DNA of 64,000 nt from Microbaculum marinisediminis (GTDB lineage Bacteria; Pseudomonadota; Alphaproteobacteria; Rhizobiales; Tepidamorphaceae): the NCBI RefSeq assembly GCF_025397915.1, contig NZ_JALIDZ010000001.1:186001-250000 (forward strand). The letters run 5' to 3'. Below, in pieces: positions 52,222 to 61,577 of the stretch (positions are counted from its first letter, which is position 1; each line of letters opens with the position of its first letter). The notes beneath the pieces are model-generated. The model was not told the origin of the DNA. It worked only from the letters and a program-made list of their open reading frames with translations, and did not search any database. The position numbers were made by a program, and so were the translations under genes.

Positions 52222-53799
52222 ATGACCGCCACCACCGAAGACCAGGCCTGTCAGGCCGAAGTCACCGCGTTTCTGGCCGATCCGGCGACCTATGGAACCG
52301 GTCTTGCCGCGGTCGAGCGGATCGACACCCATGCGGCGATCGTCTTCCTGGCCGGTGACACGGTCTACAAGATCAAGCGTGCGGTGCGCTTCCCCTTCCT
52401 CGACTTCTCGACACTGGATCGCAGGAAGGCGGTCTGCGAGCGCGAAGTGGCCGTCAACCGGCTGACCGCGCCCGAGCTCTATCTCGGCACCGTGCCGATC
52501 ACGCGCGAGGCGGACGGAACGCTGGCGCTCGGCGGACAGGGGGTGCCGGTCGAATGGGCGGTGCACATGCGCCGTTTCGACGAGACGAAGACGCTCGACA
52601 AGCTGACGGCGACGGGCGGCCTCGACAACCACCTGATCGACGAACTGGCCGAACGGGTCGCCGACCTGCACGCCAGGGCGCCGGTGGCGCATCCCGCCGA
52701 TGCCGCCGGCGAGGTCGCCCGGGTCGCCCGGGAAAACTGCGCCGAACTCGCCGGGCATCCCGACCTGTTCGCCGCCGACGCCGTCGCCGATCTGCTCGAG
52801 CGCACCGACGACGCGCTCGCCCGGCTCACGCCCCTGATCCGGTCGCGGGCGGCGGCGGGGCAGGTGCGACGCTGCCACGGCGATCTGCATCTGGGCAACG
52901 TGGCGCTGATCGACGGCGCTCCGGTCATCTTCGATGCCATCGAGTTCGACGAAACGCTCGCCACCATCGATATCCTCTACGACCTCGCCTTCCTGATCAT
53001 GGACCTGTGGCAGCGGGGCCTGCGCGCCCCGGCGAATCGGGTCTTCAACCGCTGGCTCACCGAACGGCGCGATCCGGACGATCTCGACGGACTGGCGCTG
53101 CTGCCGCTCTTCCTGTCCATGCGCGCGGCGATCCGCGCCAAGGTCGCGGCCCCGCGCGCGGCGCACCTGACGGGCGCGGCGCGGCGGGAAGCCGAAGAGG
53201 AAGCGCGCACTATGTTCGAGGTCGCACGCGGCTTTCTCGACCCGCCGCCGGCGCGGCTCGTCGCCATCGGCGGGCTGTCGGGCAGCGGAAAGACCACCGT
53301 CGCCTACGCCGTCGCGCCCCATATCGGCCCGGCGCCGGGCGCCGTGGTGGTGCGCAGCGACATCATGCGCAAGGTATTGTTCGACACCTCGGAAACCGAA
53401 CGGCTGCCGGACGAGGCCTACGCGCCGGCGGTCGGCGCCCGGGTCTACGCCGAGATCGAGGCGTGGGCCGCCCGGGCGCTCGCCGCCGGCCACGGGGCGA
53501 TCCTCGATGCCGTCCATTCCAAACCCGCCGAGCGCGATGCCGCCCGCGCCGTCGGAACCGCGGCCGGCGTGGCTTTCGACGGCCTGTGGCTTCAGGCAAA
53601 TCCCGAAACCATGATGCGACGAGTCACGGACCGGACGGGAGACGCCTCCGACGCCACGGCCGAAATCGTCAAAAGGCAGCTCGCATACGAGACCGGTCCG
53701 ATCGACTGGACAATCGTCGATGCCGGCGGCGGACGCGAGGATGCGATCGCCCGCGCCAGGCAGGCCCTTGCTATCGATTTATCAATACCCTCGAATTGA
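52222..53799 (+). CDS. Fusion of aminoglycoside phosphotransferase-like and P-loop kinase domains
   Basis: A 525-residue protein. The N-terminal half resembles the APH/choline kinase family: VYKIKRAVRFPFLDFS for nucleotide binding and CHGDLHLGNVALIDG with FDAIEFDE for the catalytic and metal-binding Asp residues. The C-terminal ~175 residues form a zeta-toxin/gluconokinase-like P-loop kinase with IGGLSGSGKTTVAYAVA (Walker A). The same fusion is widespread in proteobacteria and is of unknown substrate. GAAGGG precedes the ATG at 52222; an ATG at 52186 is also in frame. Confidence 0.87.
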   Translation: MTATTEDQACQAEVTAFLADPATYGTGLAAVERIDTHAAIVFLAGDTVYKIKRAVRFPFLDFSTLDRRKAVCEREVAVNRLTAPELYLGTVPITREADGTLALGGQGVPVEWAVHMRRFDETKTLDKLTATGGLDNHLIDELAERVADLHARAPVAHPADAAGEVARVARENCAELAGHPDLFAADAVADLLERTDDALARLTPLIRSRAAAGQVRRCHGDLHLGNVALIDGAPVIFDAIEFDETLATIDILYDLAFLIMDLWQRGLRAPANRVFNRWLTERRDPDDLDGLALLPLFLSMRAAIRAKVAAPRAAHLTGAARREAEEEARTMFEVARGFLDPPPARLVAIGGLSGSGKTTVAYAVAPHIGPAPGAVVVRSDIMRKVLFDTSETERLPDEAYAPAVGARVYAEIEAWAARALAAGHGAILDAVHSKPAERDAARAVGTAAGVAFDGLWLQANPETMMRRVTDRTGDASDATAEIVKRQLAYETGPIDWTIVDAGGGREDAIARARQALAIDLSIPSN

Positions 53800-53855
53800 C
53801 CATAGGACCCGTCGGATCCTCGAACCCCGTCGGGTCCACGAACAAGGAGACTTCC

Positions 53856-54167
53856 ATGCCCCGCTTACCCCTCGTGCTCGCCGCTTTCGTCCTTCTCGCC
53901 GCTCCGCGGCTTGCCGGCGCCGAGGAGATCGAGGCCGTGTTCAACTGCGACGGCGATCTCACGCTGAACGTGGTCTTCGACAACGACGCCGAGCCAAACA
54001 CCGCCGTCGTGACGATCGAAGGCCAGGATCCGATCACCCTGCCGATCGCCATATCGGGCTCGGGCTACTACTATACGAACGGCAAATACGGTCTGCGCGG
54101 AAAGGGCGACGAGGCGACCTGGGAAGTCGGCAGGATGGCGCCGATCAACTGCACGGCCGAAGAGTAA
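53856..54167 (+). CDS. MliC family lysozyme inhibitor-like protein (copy 1)
   Basis: A 103-residue secreted protein. The signal peptide ends near LAGAEE. The mature part shows the MliC pattern: FNCDGDLTLNVVFDND, a Ser/Gly/Tyr strand (AISGSGYYYTNGKYGLRGKG) with DEATWEVG, and Cys31/Cys99 as the conserved disulfide pair. The family binds the active site of C-type lysozymes. AAGGAGA precedes the ATG. It stands 28 bases upstream of a paralogue. Confidence 0.78.
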   Translation: MPRLPLVLAAFVLLAAPRLAGAEEIEAVFNCDGDLTLNVVFDNDAEPNTAVVTIEGQDPITLPIAISGSGYYYTNGKYGLRGKGDEATWEVGRMAPINCTAEE

Positions 54168-54195
54168 CCACGCCAGCAACCGACCGGAGGACGGG

Positions 54196-54510
54196 ATGGG
54201 ACCAGTTCGACGTCTAGCGCTTGCGGTCGCAGGCACGGTGGCGTGCCTGGCCCCGGCGCAACCGGGCCAGGCCGGCCAGACCAGCGTGGTCTATGGCTGC
54301 GAGGGCCGGTTCAAGCTGCACGTCACCTTCGACAGCGACGCCGGCACCGCGACTGTGTCGGCGAGCCATCTGGGGACGCTGACCATGCAGGCCGTCCCGA
54401 GCGGCGATGGATTCCACTACAAGTCCGGCAAATACCAACTGCGCGGGCGCGGCAACCAGGCCTCCTGGCACGTCGGCATGAGCAAGCCGCTCCCCTGCGT
54501 TGCCGAATAG
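54196..54510 (+). CDS. MliC family lysozyme inhibitor-like protein (copy 2)
   Basis: A 104-residue secreted paralogue of the gene before it. Signal peptide MGPVRRLALAVAGTVACLAP; mature pattern YGCEGRFKLHVTFDSDAG, GFHYKSGKYQLRGRGNQASW, Cys35 and Cys101. The two copies share the strand order and the GKYxLRGxG core but differ widely elsewhere, so the duplication is old. GGAGG precedes the ATG. A Cys17 in the signal region does not make a standard lipobox. Confidence 0.75.
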   Translation: MGPVRRLALAVAGTVACLAPAQPGQAGQTSVVYGCEGRFKLHVTFDSDAGTATVSASHLGTLTMQAVPSGDGFHYKSGKYQLRGRGNQASWHVGMSKPLPCVAE

Positions 54511-54537
54511 CACGGAAGCCGCAAAGCCGGGGCAGCC

Positions 54538-54996
54538 TCAGACATCGATCTGATACGCCAGGAACGGCGTCTTGCGACCGATGCGGTCGTAGAATGCCCG
54601 GGCACGGTAGTTGTCCTCCGCCGTCAACCAGCGAATGACCGCCCAGTCGCGCTGGCGGCATATCTCCTGCAGCGCCACCATCAGCGCTTCCGCGGCGCCG
54701 GACCCGCGCGCCTGCGGATCGACGAACAAGTCGTTCAGGAAGCAGGCCGTGTTGGCGCCGAGCGGCCGGGCGAAGGCCTGATAGTGGGCAAGCCCGATGG
54801 CCCGCCCGGCGTCGTCGAGGGCGACGATCGCCTCGGCTTCATGGTCGGGATCGAAGATCCAATGCCAAACGCGCTCGCGCATCTGCGGCGTCTGCGCGAC
54901 CTTGTAGAACGCGGCGTATCCGGCGAACAGCCGTTCCCAGTCCTCGCGGTGCTCCGGGGCGAGAGGGACGACGTGGACATTGGACTTCGGCTGCAT
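54538..54996 (-). CDS. GNAT family N-acetyltransferase
   Basis: A 152-residue acetyltransferase. Motif A is LNDLFVDPQARGSGAAEALM, with the acetyl-CoA-binding R-x-x-G-x-A loop, and motif B is RWLTAEDNYRARAFYDRIG. The substrate, a small amine or a protein N-terminus, is unknown. GAGGAG precedes the ATG at 54996. Convergent with the MliC pair. Confidence 0.9.
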   Translation of the reverse strand: MQPKSNVHVVPLAPEHREDWERLFAGYAAFYKVAQTPQMRERVWHWIFDPDHEAEAIVALDDAGRAIGLAHYQAFARPLGANTACFLNDLFVDPQARGSGAAEALMVALQEICRQRDWAVIRWLTAEDNYRARAFYDRIGRKTPFLAYQIDV

Positions 54997-55106
54997 GGAG
55001 GGCTCCTCGATGTGGCAGGACGTTAACGCTACGCCATCGGCGCATCGAGGGCGAACGTCATTCCGCGCGGAAATGCCGTCTCCTCGGGCGAGGCACACGA
55101 AATGCT

Positions 55107-56093
55107 CTACGGCAGCAGCACCGCCGCGCCGGTGAGCCGCCCGTCCCGCAGGCGGGCCAGTGCATCGTTGGCCTGGTCCAGCGGGACCGCCTCGACGGTC
55201 GTCTCCACCGGGACCTCGGCAGCGATGCGGAGGAACGCGTCACCGTCGGCGCGGGTCAGGTTGGCGACGGAACGCACCACCCGCTCACCCCACAGGATCG
55301 AGTAGGGAAAGGACGGGATATCGCTCATGTGGATCCCGGCGCAGACGACGGTTCCACCCTTGCGAACGGCTTCGAGCGCCGCCGGCACCAGCGCGCCGAC
55401 GGGCGCGAAGATCACGGCGAAATCGAGCGGCTCGGGCGCCGGCTTGTCGGAATCGCCGACCCATTCGGCGCCGAGCGCGGCGGCGAAGTCCTGGGCGGCG
55501 GTGTCGCCCGGCCGGGTGAAGGCAAAAACGCGCTGGCCGAGATGGCGGGCGACCTGGGCCATGATGTGGGCGGCGGCGCCGAAGCCGTAGATGCCGATCG
55601 TCTCCGCGTCCCCGGCCATGCGGTGGGCGCGATGGCCGATCAGACCGGCGCACAGGAGCGGCGCCGCGTGCCGATCGTCGAAGGTTGCGGGCAGCGGGAA
55701 GCAGAAGCGGGCATCGGCGAGCATGTGCGTGGCATAGCCGCCGTCGAGCTGATAGCCGGTGAACCGGGCCCGGTTGCACAGGTTCTCCTGTCCCGACCGG
55801 CAATAGCGGCACGCGCCGCAGGTCCAGCCGAGCCAGGGCACGCCGATGCGATCGCCGAGCGACAGGCCGGCGACGCCCTCGCCCAGCGCGGCCACCGTAC
55901 CGACGACTTCGTGACCCGGCACGATCGGATAGGGAATGTCGGGCAATTCGTTGTCGACAACATGCAGGTCGGTGCGGCAGACGCCGCAGGCGTGCACAGC
56001 GATCAGCACCTGGCCGGCGCGGGGCGCCGGTATCGGCCGCTCTCGCATCACGAGCGGCGTACCCGGCGCCTCCAGAACCATTGCCTTCATCAT
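55107..56093 (-). CDS. Zinc-dependent alcohol dehydrogenase (AdhA-like)
   Basis: A 328-residue medium-chain dehydrogenase. Catalytic zinc site: CGVCRTDLHV and GHEVVG; structural zinc site: CGACRYCRSGQENLC. The nucleotide fold follows at about 160-260. NLTRADGDAFLRIAAE near the C-terminus is typical of the AdhA/AdhP-like group that oxidises primary alcohols. Starts at 56093 (MMKAMVLEAPG) and 56108 (MAPEG) are both possible. Confidence 0.9.
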   Translation of the reverse strand: MMKAMVLEAPGTPLVMRERPIPAPRAGQVLIAVHACGVCRTDLHVVDNELPDIPYPIVPGHEVVGTVAALGEGVAGLSLGDRIGVPWLGWTCGACRYCRSGQENLCNRARFTGYQLDGGYATHMLADARFCFPLPATFDDRHAAPLLCAGLIGHRAHRMAGDAETIGIYGFGAAAHIMAQVARHLGQRVFAFTRPGDTAAQDFAAALGAEWVGDSDKPAPEPLDFAVIFAPVGALVPAALEAVRKGGTVVCAGIHMSDIPSFPYSILWGERVVRSVANLTRADGDAFLRIAAEVPVETTVEAVPLDQANDALARLRDGRLTGAAVLLP

Positions 56094-56301
56094 GCCTTCA
56101 GGCGCCATGGCGACAATCCGTCTGCGTGTTCGGTTCCGTAACGGCGACATTTGAAGCAAAACCGCCCGGCAGTTGAAGCAATTCCGGACGAGTTCGTTCA
56201 ACACCGGTTAGCGCAAGTGCCCTACGCTGTGCAATGGAGGGGCTGCGGGGTGTCCCGGTACTGCGTACCAGGGTTTCGAACCCAGACGGAGGGACCTCGC
56301 G

Positions 56302-56382
56302 ATGCTGGACATGCGTCAATTCGCGCTTCTCGCCGTGCTTGTCGGCACCATGGTTGCCGCGCTCGGTCCGGTGAGCATCTAG
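56302..56382 (+). CDS. Putative 26-residue membrane peptide
   Basis: Found by direct reading: MLDMRQFALLAVLVGTMVAA and the end LGPVSI, a single hydrophobic helix. GGAGGGACCTCGCG gives a well-spaced, strong ribosome site. A perfect 12-bp stem follows 7 bases after the stop. It is far below usual annotation limits; the ribosome site and hairpin make it worth testing, but function is unknown. Confidence 0.4.
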   Translation: MLDMRQFALLAVLVGTMVAALGPVSI

Positions 56383-56388
56383 ACCCTT

Positions 56389-56431
56389 GGTATCGCGGGA
56401 CCGACGGCTGCAGCCCCAGTCCCGCGATACC
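56389..56431. other. Stem-loop after the 26-codon ORF
   Basis: GGTATCGCGGGA (56389-56400) and TCCCGCGATACC (56420-56431) are perfectly complementary; the 19-base loop contains the palindrome GGCTGCAGCC. No T-run follows on the plus strand. It may terminate the mini-ORF transcript or the convergent lectin gene, whose stop is at 56458. Confidence 0.5.
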
Positions 56432-56457
56432 GCGACGATCGACGCGGGTACTATCGC

Positions 56458-56856
56458 TCATCTGTAGCAGGTGCATTCCGACATCCGCCCCGGAACGGTC
56501 GTCCGCCACTCTCCCTGCCAGCGCCGGTTATGGCTCGTGCAGACCGCCGGACAGACGGTCTTGGCCTGCTGGTCGCTCCAGATCGGGCCGGCATCGAAGC
56601 TGCGCCCCTCGCGCCGGCCGCTGCTGCCGCCGCCGAACCGGCAACTGCAAACCGACATCCGCCCCGGAGCCGTGGTGTGCCAGCTTCCGTTCCAGGCCCC
56701 GCCCGCCCCCGCGCAAACGGAAGGACACTTGTTTCGGGCGTCCTGATCGCTCCAGATCGGGCCGGCGTTGATGTCCCTGGCCAGGACCGGTGCGGCGGCA
56801 ACGACGCCGACGACGAAAAATGCCGCAGCCATCGCTGCGGCCAGGCGGTGAATCAT
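56458..56856 (-). CDS. Secreted protein with two MVL-type (mannan-binding) lectin repeats
   Basis: A 132-residue protein. The signal peptide spans about residues 1-27 (to VLARD). Two tandem repeats follow, 29-73 and 87-132, each with AGPIWSDQ(D/Q)A, a C-P-x-V-C pair, W-x-G-x-W, and PGRMS-x-C-x-C, so four cysteines per repeat at the same spacing. This fits the MVL/mannan-binding domain family in its Cys-containing bacterial form. By family it may bind mannose-rich glycans outside the cell. The linker is Gly/Ser/Arg-rich. The DNA also repeats (the segment TCCAGATCGGGCCGGC occurs twice). Confidence 0.75.
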   Translation of the reverse strand: MIHRLAAAMAAAFFVVGVVAAAPVLARDINAGPIWSDQDARNKCPSVCAGAGGAWNGSWHTTAPGRMSVCSCRFGGGSSGRREGRSFDAGPIWSDQQAKTVCPAVCTSHNRRWQGEWRTTVPGRMSECTCYR

Positions 56857-56967
56857 GAGCGGCTCTCGTATGAACGGGATTCCCGACACCCGGTGAATCC
56901 CTGGAAGCTTTGACCGGATCGGGTTACGAAAGACCGACTTCGACCGTTCCGATTGTCCGAATTCTTC

Positions 56968-58194
56968 ATGAGCACCCCCGCGGCGTCCAAAGAGCAACCC
57001 GCGCTCAAGCGCGGCCTCGGCCTGTGGCTGACATCGTTCTACGGTCTTGGCGTCGTCGTCGGCGCGGGCATCTATGTGCTGATCGGGGCGCTGGCCGGTA
57101 TCGCGGGGACGGCGGCGCCCGTCTCGTTCCTGATCGCCGGTATCGTCGCGGGCATGACGGCGCTCTCCTACATGGAGCTCACAGCGCGCCTGCCGGAAGC
57201 CGCCGGCGAAGCGGCCTATGTGGCCGAAGGGTTCGGCTCGCCGACCCTGACGCTGATCACCGGCCTTGCCGTCGTCGTCGTCGCGACGTTGGCCGCAGCG
57301 ACGATCGGCGCAGGTGCCGCCACCTACATGACGACGATCGCCGCCTTGCCGAACTGGGCTCTGGTCGCGGTCATCGTCATCGCGCTCGGCGCCATATCCG
57401 CCTACGGCATCGTCGAGTCGGCCACCTTCGCCGCCATCCTGACGGTCATCGAGATCGCCGGCCTGGTGCTCGTCGCCGTCTCCGCCCTGCTTGCCGAACC
57501 AGACCTCCTGACCCGGATCGGCGAGATCGCGCCGCCGCCGACCTGGGCGGCCTGGTCGGGGATCCTCGCCGGCAGCGTGCTCGCCTTCTTCGCCTTCCTC
57601 GGCTTCGAGGACATGGTCAACGTCGCCGAGGAGGTGGTCGAGCCGGAGCGCACCCTGCCACGCGCCATCGCGATCGTGATGGTCGTGGCCACCCTCATCT
57701 ATCTCGCGGTCGCCGCGATCTGCGTGCTCGCTGTTCCGGTCGCCGACCTTGCGGCCGCACCGGCCCCGCTCGCGCTCGTCGCCGCGCGCGGACTGCCGGG
57801 GGCGGCGACGATCGTCACGGTGATCGCGATTTCGGCCGCGCTGAACGGGGTTCTCGTCCAGTTCATCCTGGCGCCGCGCATGCTCTACGGGCTGGCCAGA
57901 CGCGGGCGCCTGCCGGGCTGGTTCGGCCGCGTCTCGGCGCGCACGCGGACGCCGGTCAACGCCACCGTGTTCATCGTCGTCATTGCCGGGTTCCTCGCCG
58001 CGACGCTGCCGATCGCCGATCTGGCGGCCATGAGTTCCCGGTTGATCCTGACGATCTTCGTCGTCGTCAATCTGGCGCTGGTCAAGATCAAGCGGCGCGG
58101 CGGGGCCCGCCCCGCCGTCACCGTGCCGTTCGCGGTGCCGGTGCTCGGGGCGATCCTGTCGGCGGCCCTGCTCTTGACGAGCTTCCTGCTTTGA
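56968..58194 (+). CDS. APC family amino acid permease
   Basis: A 408-residue inner-membrane protein with about 12 hydrophobic segments. The family signature is in the first segment (LTSFYGLGVVVGAGIYVLIG) and later in FFAFLGFEDMVNVAEEVVEPERTLPRAI. It imports or exchanges amino acids or amines; the substrate is unknown. The ATG at 56968 was chosen over a TTG five codons upstream. The next gene follows after 46 bases. Confidence 0.9.
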   Translation: MSTPAASKEQPALKRGLGLWLTSFYGLGVVVGAGIYVLIGALAGIAGTAAPVSFLIAGIVAGMTALSYMELTARLPEAAGEAAYVAEGFGSPTLTLITGLAVVVVATLAAATIGAGAATYMTTIAALPNWALVAVIVIALGAISAYGIVESATFAAILTVIEIAGLVLVAVSALLAEPDLLTRIGEIAPPPTWAAWSGILAGSVLAFFAFLGFEDMVNVAEEVVEPERTLPRAIAIVMVVATLIYLAVAAICVLAVPVADLAAAPAPLALVAARGLPGAATIVTVIAISAALNGVLVQFILAPRMLYGLARRGRLPGWFGRVSARTRTPVNATVFIVVIAGFLAATLPIADLAAMSSRLILTIFVVVNLALVKIKRRGGARPAVTVPFAVPVLGAILSAALLLTSFLL

Positions 58195-58240
58195 TCGTCT
58201 GCTGCGGGTTCACTGCAAAGGCCCACCCCCAGGAATCGCC

Positions 58241-59020
58241 ATGCTGCGCTTTGCCGCCAACCTGTCGATGATGTTCACCGAGCTACCTTTCCTCGACCGT
58301 TTCGCGACGGCACGGGAGGCGGGCTTCAAGGGCGTCGAGTTCCTGTTTCCCTATGACTTCGAGGCGGGAGAGATCGCCGCGCGGCTCGACGATAACGGCC
58401 TGACGCAGGCGCTGTTCAACCTGCCACCGGGAAACTGGGAGGCTGGCGAGCGCGGCCTCGCCGCCATGCCCGGCCGCGAGGCGGAGTTCGACGCCGCGCT
58501 GGACACGGCGCTTGCCTATGCCGAGGCGCTCGACTGCACGCTGCTGCATGCGATGGCCGGCATTCCGGGCCCGGACATCGACCCGGACGCGGCGATGGAC
58601 ACCTACGTCTCCAATCTGAAGAAGGCAGGCGACGCGGCGGCGGCGCGGGGCGTCACCATCCTGATCGAGCCGATCAACCAGCGCGACAATCCGGGCTACT
58701 TCCTCTCGGACCTGGAAGCGGGGCGGCGGGTGATCGAGGCGGTCGGATCGGCGCATGTCCGCCTGCAACTCGACCTCTATCACCGCCAGGTCACGCGCGG
58801 CGACCTGATCCACGCGATCCGCGACTATCTCGACATCAGCCGGCACGTCCAGGTCGCCAATCCGCCGGAGCGCGCCGATCCCGGCACCGGCGAGATCAAC
58901 TATCCCCATGTGTTCGCCGAACTGGAAAGGCGCGGCTATGCCGGCTGGATCGGCTGCGAATACCGCCCGCCGGCCGGGACCGCGGAGAGCCTGAACTGGT
59001 TCGAGCCGTACCGGGCGTGA
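58241..59020 (+). CDS. hyi: Hydroxypyruvate isomerase family protein
   Basis: A 259-residue TIM-barrel enzyme of the xylose isomerase-like group. MLRFAANLSMMFTELPFLDR at the start, ALFNLPPGNWEAGERG, ILIEPINQRDNPGYFL with one catalytic Glu, and WIGCEYRPPAGT with the other, all match Hyi/OtnI proteins. They interconvert hydroxypyruvate and tartronate semialdehyde, or the 2-oxo-tetronate pair. The link to glyoxylate metabolism fits the glycolate and malate synthase genes elsewhere in the window. Confidence 0.88.
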   Translation: MLRFAANLSMMFTELPFLDRFATAREAGFKGVEFLFPYDFEAGEIAARLDDNGLTQALFNLPPGNWEAGERGLAAMPGREAEFDAALDTALAYAEALDCTLLHAMAGIPGPDIDPDAAMDTYVSNLKKAGDAAAARGVTILIEPINQRDNPGYFLSDLEAGRRVIEAVGSAHVRLQLDLYHRQVTRGDLIHAIRDYLDISRHVQVANPPERADPGTGEINYPHVFAELERRGYAGWIGCEYRPPAGTAESLNWFEPYRA

Positions 59021-59060
59021 TCGGCCCCAGGCGGATCGGTTCGCCCGCAGGCGCGCGCGT

Positions 59061-59810
59061 CTAGCGGATCAGCAGCAACAGCGCCGCATAGGCCGCAGCC
59101 CCGGCGGCAAAGGGCAGGAAGCGGCTGTCCTTGTCCTCGGGCAGCTCCTCCTTCAGCGTGTTCATGATGACACCGCCGGCGAGGAACGCGAACAGGAAGC
59201 CGATGAGGATCGGCGGCACCTCCGTATCAAGCGCGCCGACGAGCCAGCCGACGGACACGCCGGCGGCGAGGACCCAGCGCGTTTCCGAATCGTAGTCCTC
59301 CGGGTGCTCCTGGCGCTGCCCGAAATCGCTGGTCGAAAGATGCAGCAGCATGGCGACCACGTAGATCGCCAGCGACCAATAGCCCGCCTGCTCGCGGTGC
59401 AGGAGCAGGTAGCCGATCAGGAAGTTGAAGAAGAAGAACGAGGCCAGATGCAGCCCCTTCACCTCGCGCTCGAGCCGGCTCTCGCCGGTTGCGGCAAGAC
59501 GGCGGCCACGGGAGCGACGGGCGGCATTGTCCAGCCCGAAGAAGAAGACGAGGCCTGCGAGCGCGATCAGGTAGACCCAGGCTTCCGCCGCGCTGTCGCT
59601 CAGGTGCAGCTCGCGGGCGAAGGTGTGCTGGTGGCCGGCGAGCTCCGGCAGCACGTGCAGGAAGACGTAGGTGACCGCCACCCCGCCGGCGAACGACAGC
59701 AGCGCGTGGCGCGGCCTGCCTTCGAGAAAGACCAGGCGGCCTATGAAGAGATGGGCGGCGATGAAGGCGAGCGCGGCAAGGCCGCTGAGAATCAGTATCG
59801 GCGTGGTCAT
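59061..59810 (-). CDS. Polytopic membrane protein, distant ZIP-like
   Basis: A 249-residue protein with seven or eight hydrophobic segments. FAGGVAVTYVFLHVLPELAGH resembles the ZIP helix with its H-x-x-P-E, and GGVIMNTLKEELPEDKD resembles the second ZIP metal helix. A hydrophilic cytoplasmic loop (about 95-115) separates the halves. The ZIP relation is inferred from these patterns only. It ends 40 bases from the convergent hyi gene and starts 10 bases after the stop of the Lrp gene, probably in one transcript with it. Confidence 0.7.
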   Translation of the reverse strand: MTTPILILSGLAALAFIAAHLFIGRLVFLEGRPRHALLSFAGGVAVTYVFLHVLPELAGHQHTFARELHLSDSAAEAWVYLIALAGLVFFFGLDNAARRSRGRRLAATGESRLEREVKGLHLASFFFFNFLIGYLLLHREQAGYWSLAIYVVAMLLHLSTSDFGQRQEHPEDYDSETRWVLAAGVSVGWLVGALDTEVPPILIGFLFAFLAGGVIMNTLKEELPEDKDSRFLPFAAGAAAYAALLLLIR

Positions 59811-59819
59811 GGCGACGGC

Positions 59820-60284
59820 TTAAACCACAATCGGTAAGGACCGTCGCTCCGACAACGTCTCCAGCACCACCTCGGAGCGCACCTGACTGACGCTTTCGTG
59901 CGGCAACAGGACGTCGTTGACGAAGCGGGCGAGATCGGGGAGCGACGCGACCACGACCTTCAGGAGATAGTCGGCCTCGCCGGTCAGCGCATAGGCTTCC
60001 TGGACCTCGGGCGTCATCGCGGCGAGATCGCGGAAGCGGCGGGCATTGGCCGCGTTGTGGCGCGACAGCGTGACATGGATGAAGACGACGGTCGACAGGC
60101 CCAGTCGCTCCCCGTCCAGTTCGGCGCGGTAACGGCGAATGACGCCGTCCTGCTCGAGCCGCGCGCGCCGGCGGGAGACCTGCGAGGCGGACAGATGCAC
60201 CCGCTCGGCAAGCCCCTGATTGGTCAGGTCGCCCTTCTCCTGCAGCGCGTCGAGGATGCGCAGATCGATCGCGTCGATATCCAT
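59820..60284 (-). CDS. Lrp/AsnC family regulator, probable regulator of hpd
   Basis: A 154-residue regulator. The helix-turn-helix is in DLTNQGLAERVHLSASQVSRRRARLEQDG (recognition SASQVSRR), and the RAM ligand domain (about 65-145) contains EVQEAYALTGEADYLLKVVV. It is divergent from the 4-hydroxyphenylpyruvate dioxygenase gene, and the shared region carries repeated TATGCA boxes, so it most likely controls tyrosine breakdown in response to an aromatic amino acid. Confidence 0.9.
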   Translation of the reverse strand: MDIDAIDLRILDALQEKGDLTNQGLAERVHLSASQVSRRRARLEQDGVIRRYRAELDGERLGLSTVVFIHVTLSRHNAANARRFRDLAAMTPEVQEAYALTGEADYLLKVVVASLPDLARFVNDVLLPHESVSQVRSEVVLETLSERRSLPIVV

Positions 60285-60287
60285 CCT

Positions 60288-60353
60288 TATGCGTACTTTC
60301 CCCTATTTATGCATGAACTGTGCATACAGTGCGTGATGCTCGTCGATTATGCA
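60288..60353. promoter_or_regulatory. Cluster of TATGCA boxes between the Lrp gene and hpd
   Basis: TATGCG (60288), TATGCA (60308), its inverse TGCATA (60321) and TATGCA (60348). The pair at 60308/60321 is an inverted repeat with a 7-base spacer, and box starts are 20 and 40 bases apart, about two and four helix turns. This phased layout suits an octameric Lrp-type protein. Confidence 0.55.
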
Positions 60354-60448
60354 AACACCTCGCGCGAGGCATGCGCGATACTCGCTACAACATGCATCGG
60401 CCCGGCTGCTCCGCCAGCACAGGGCCGCGACAGCGAGAGGAGATCGCC

Positions 60449-61567
<1,119 letters not shown>

Positions 61568-61577
61568 GCGGCCGGCG

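Noticed and set aside
56270-56292. GGGTTTCGAACCC looked like the T-arm of a tRNA.
   Set aside because: The flanking bases do not make a 5-bp T-stem with a 7-base loop, and no matching acceptor, D or anticodon arms are found upstream.
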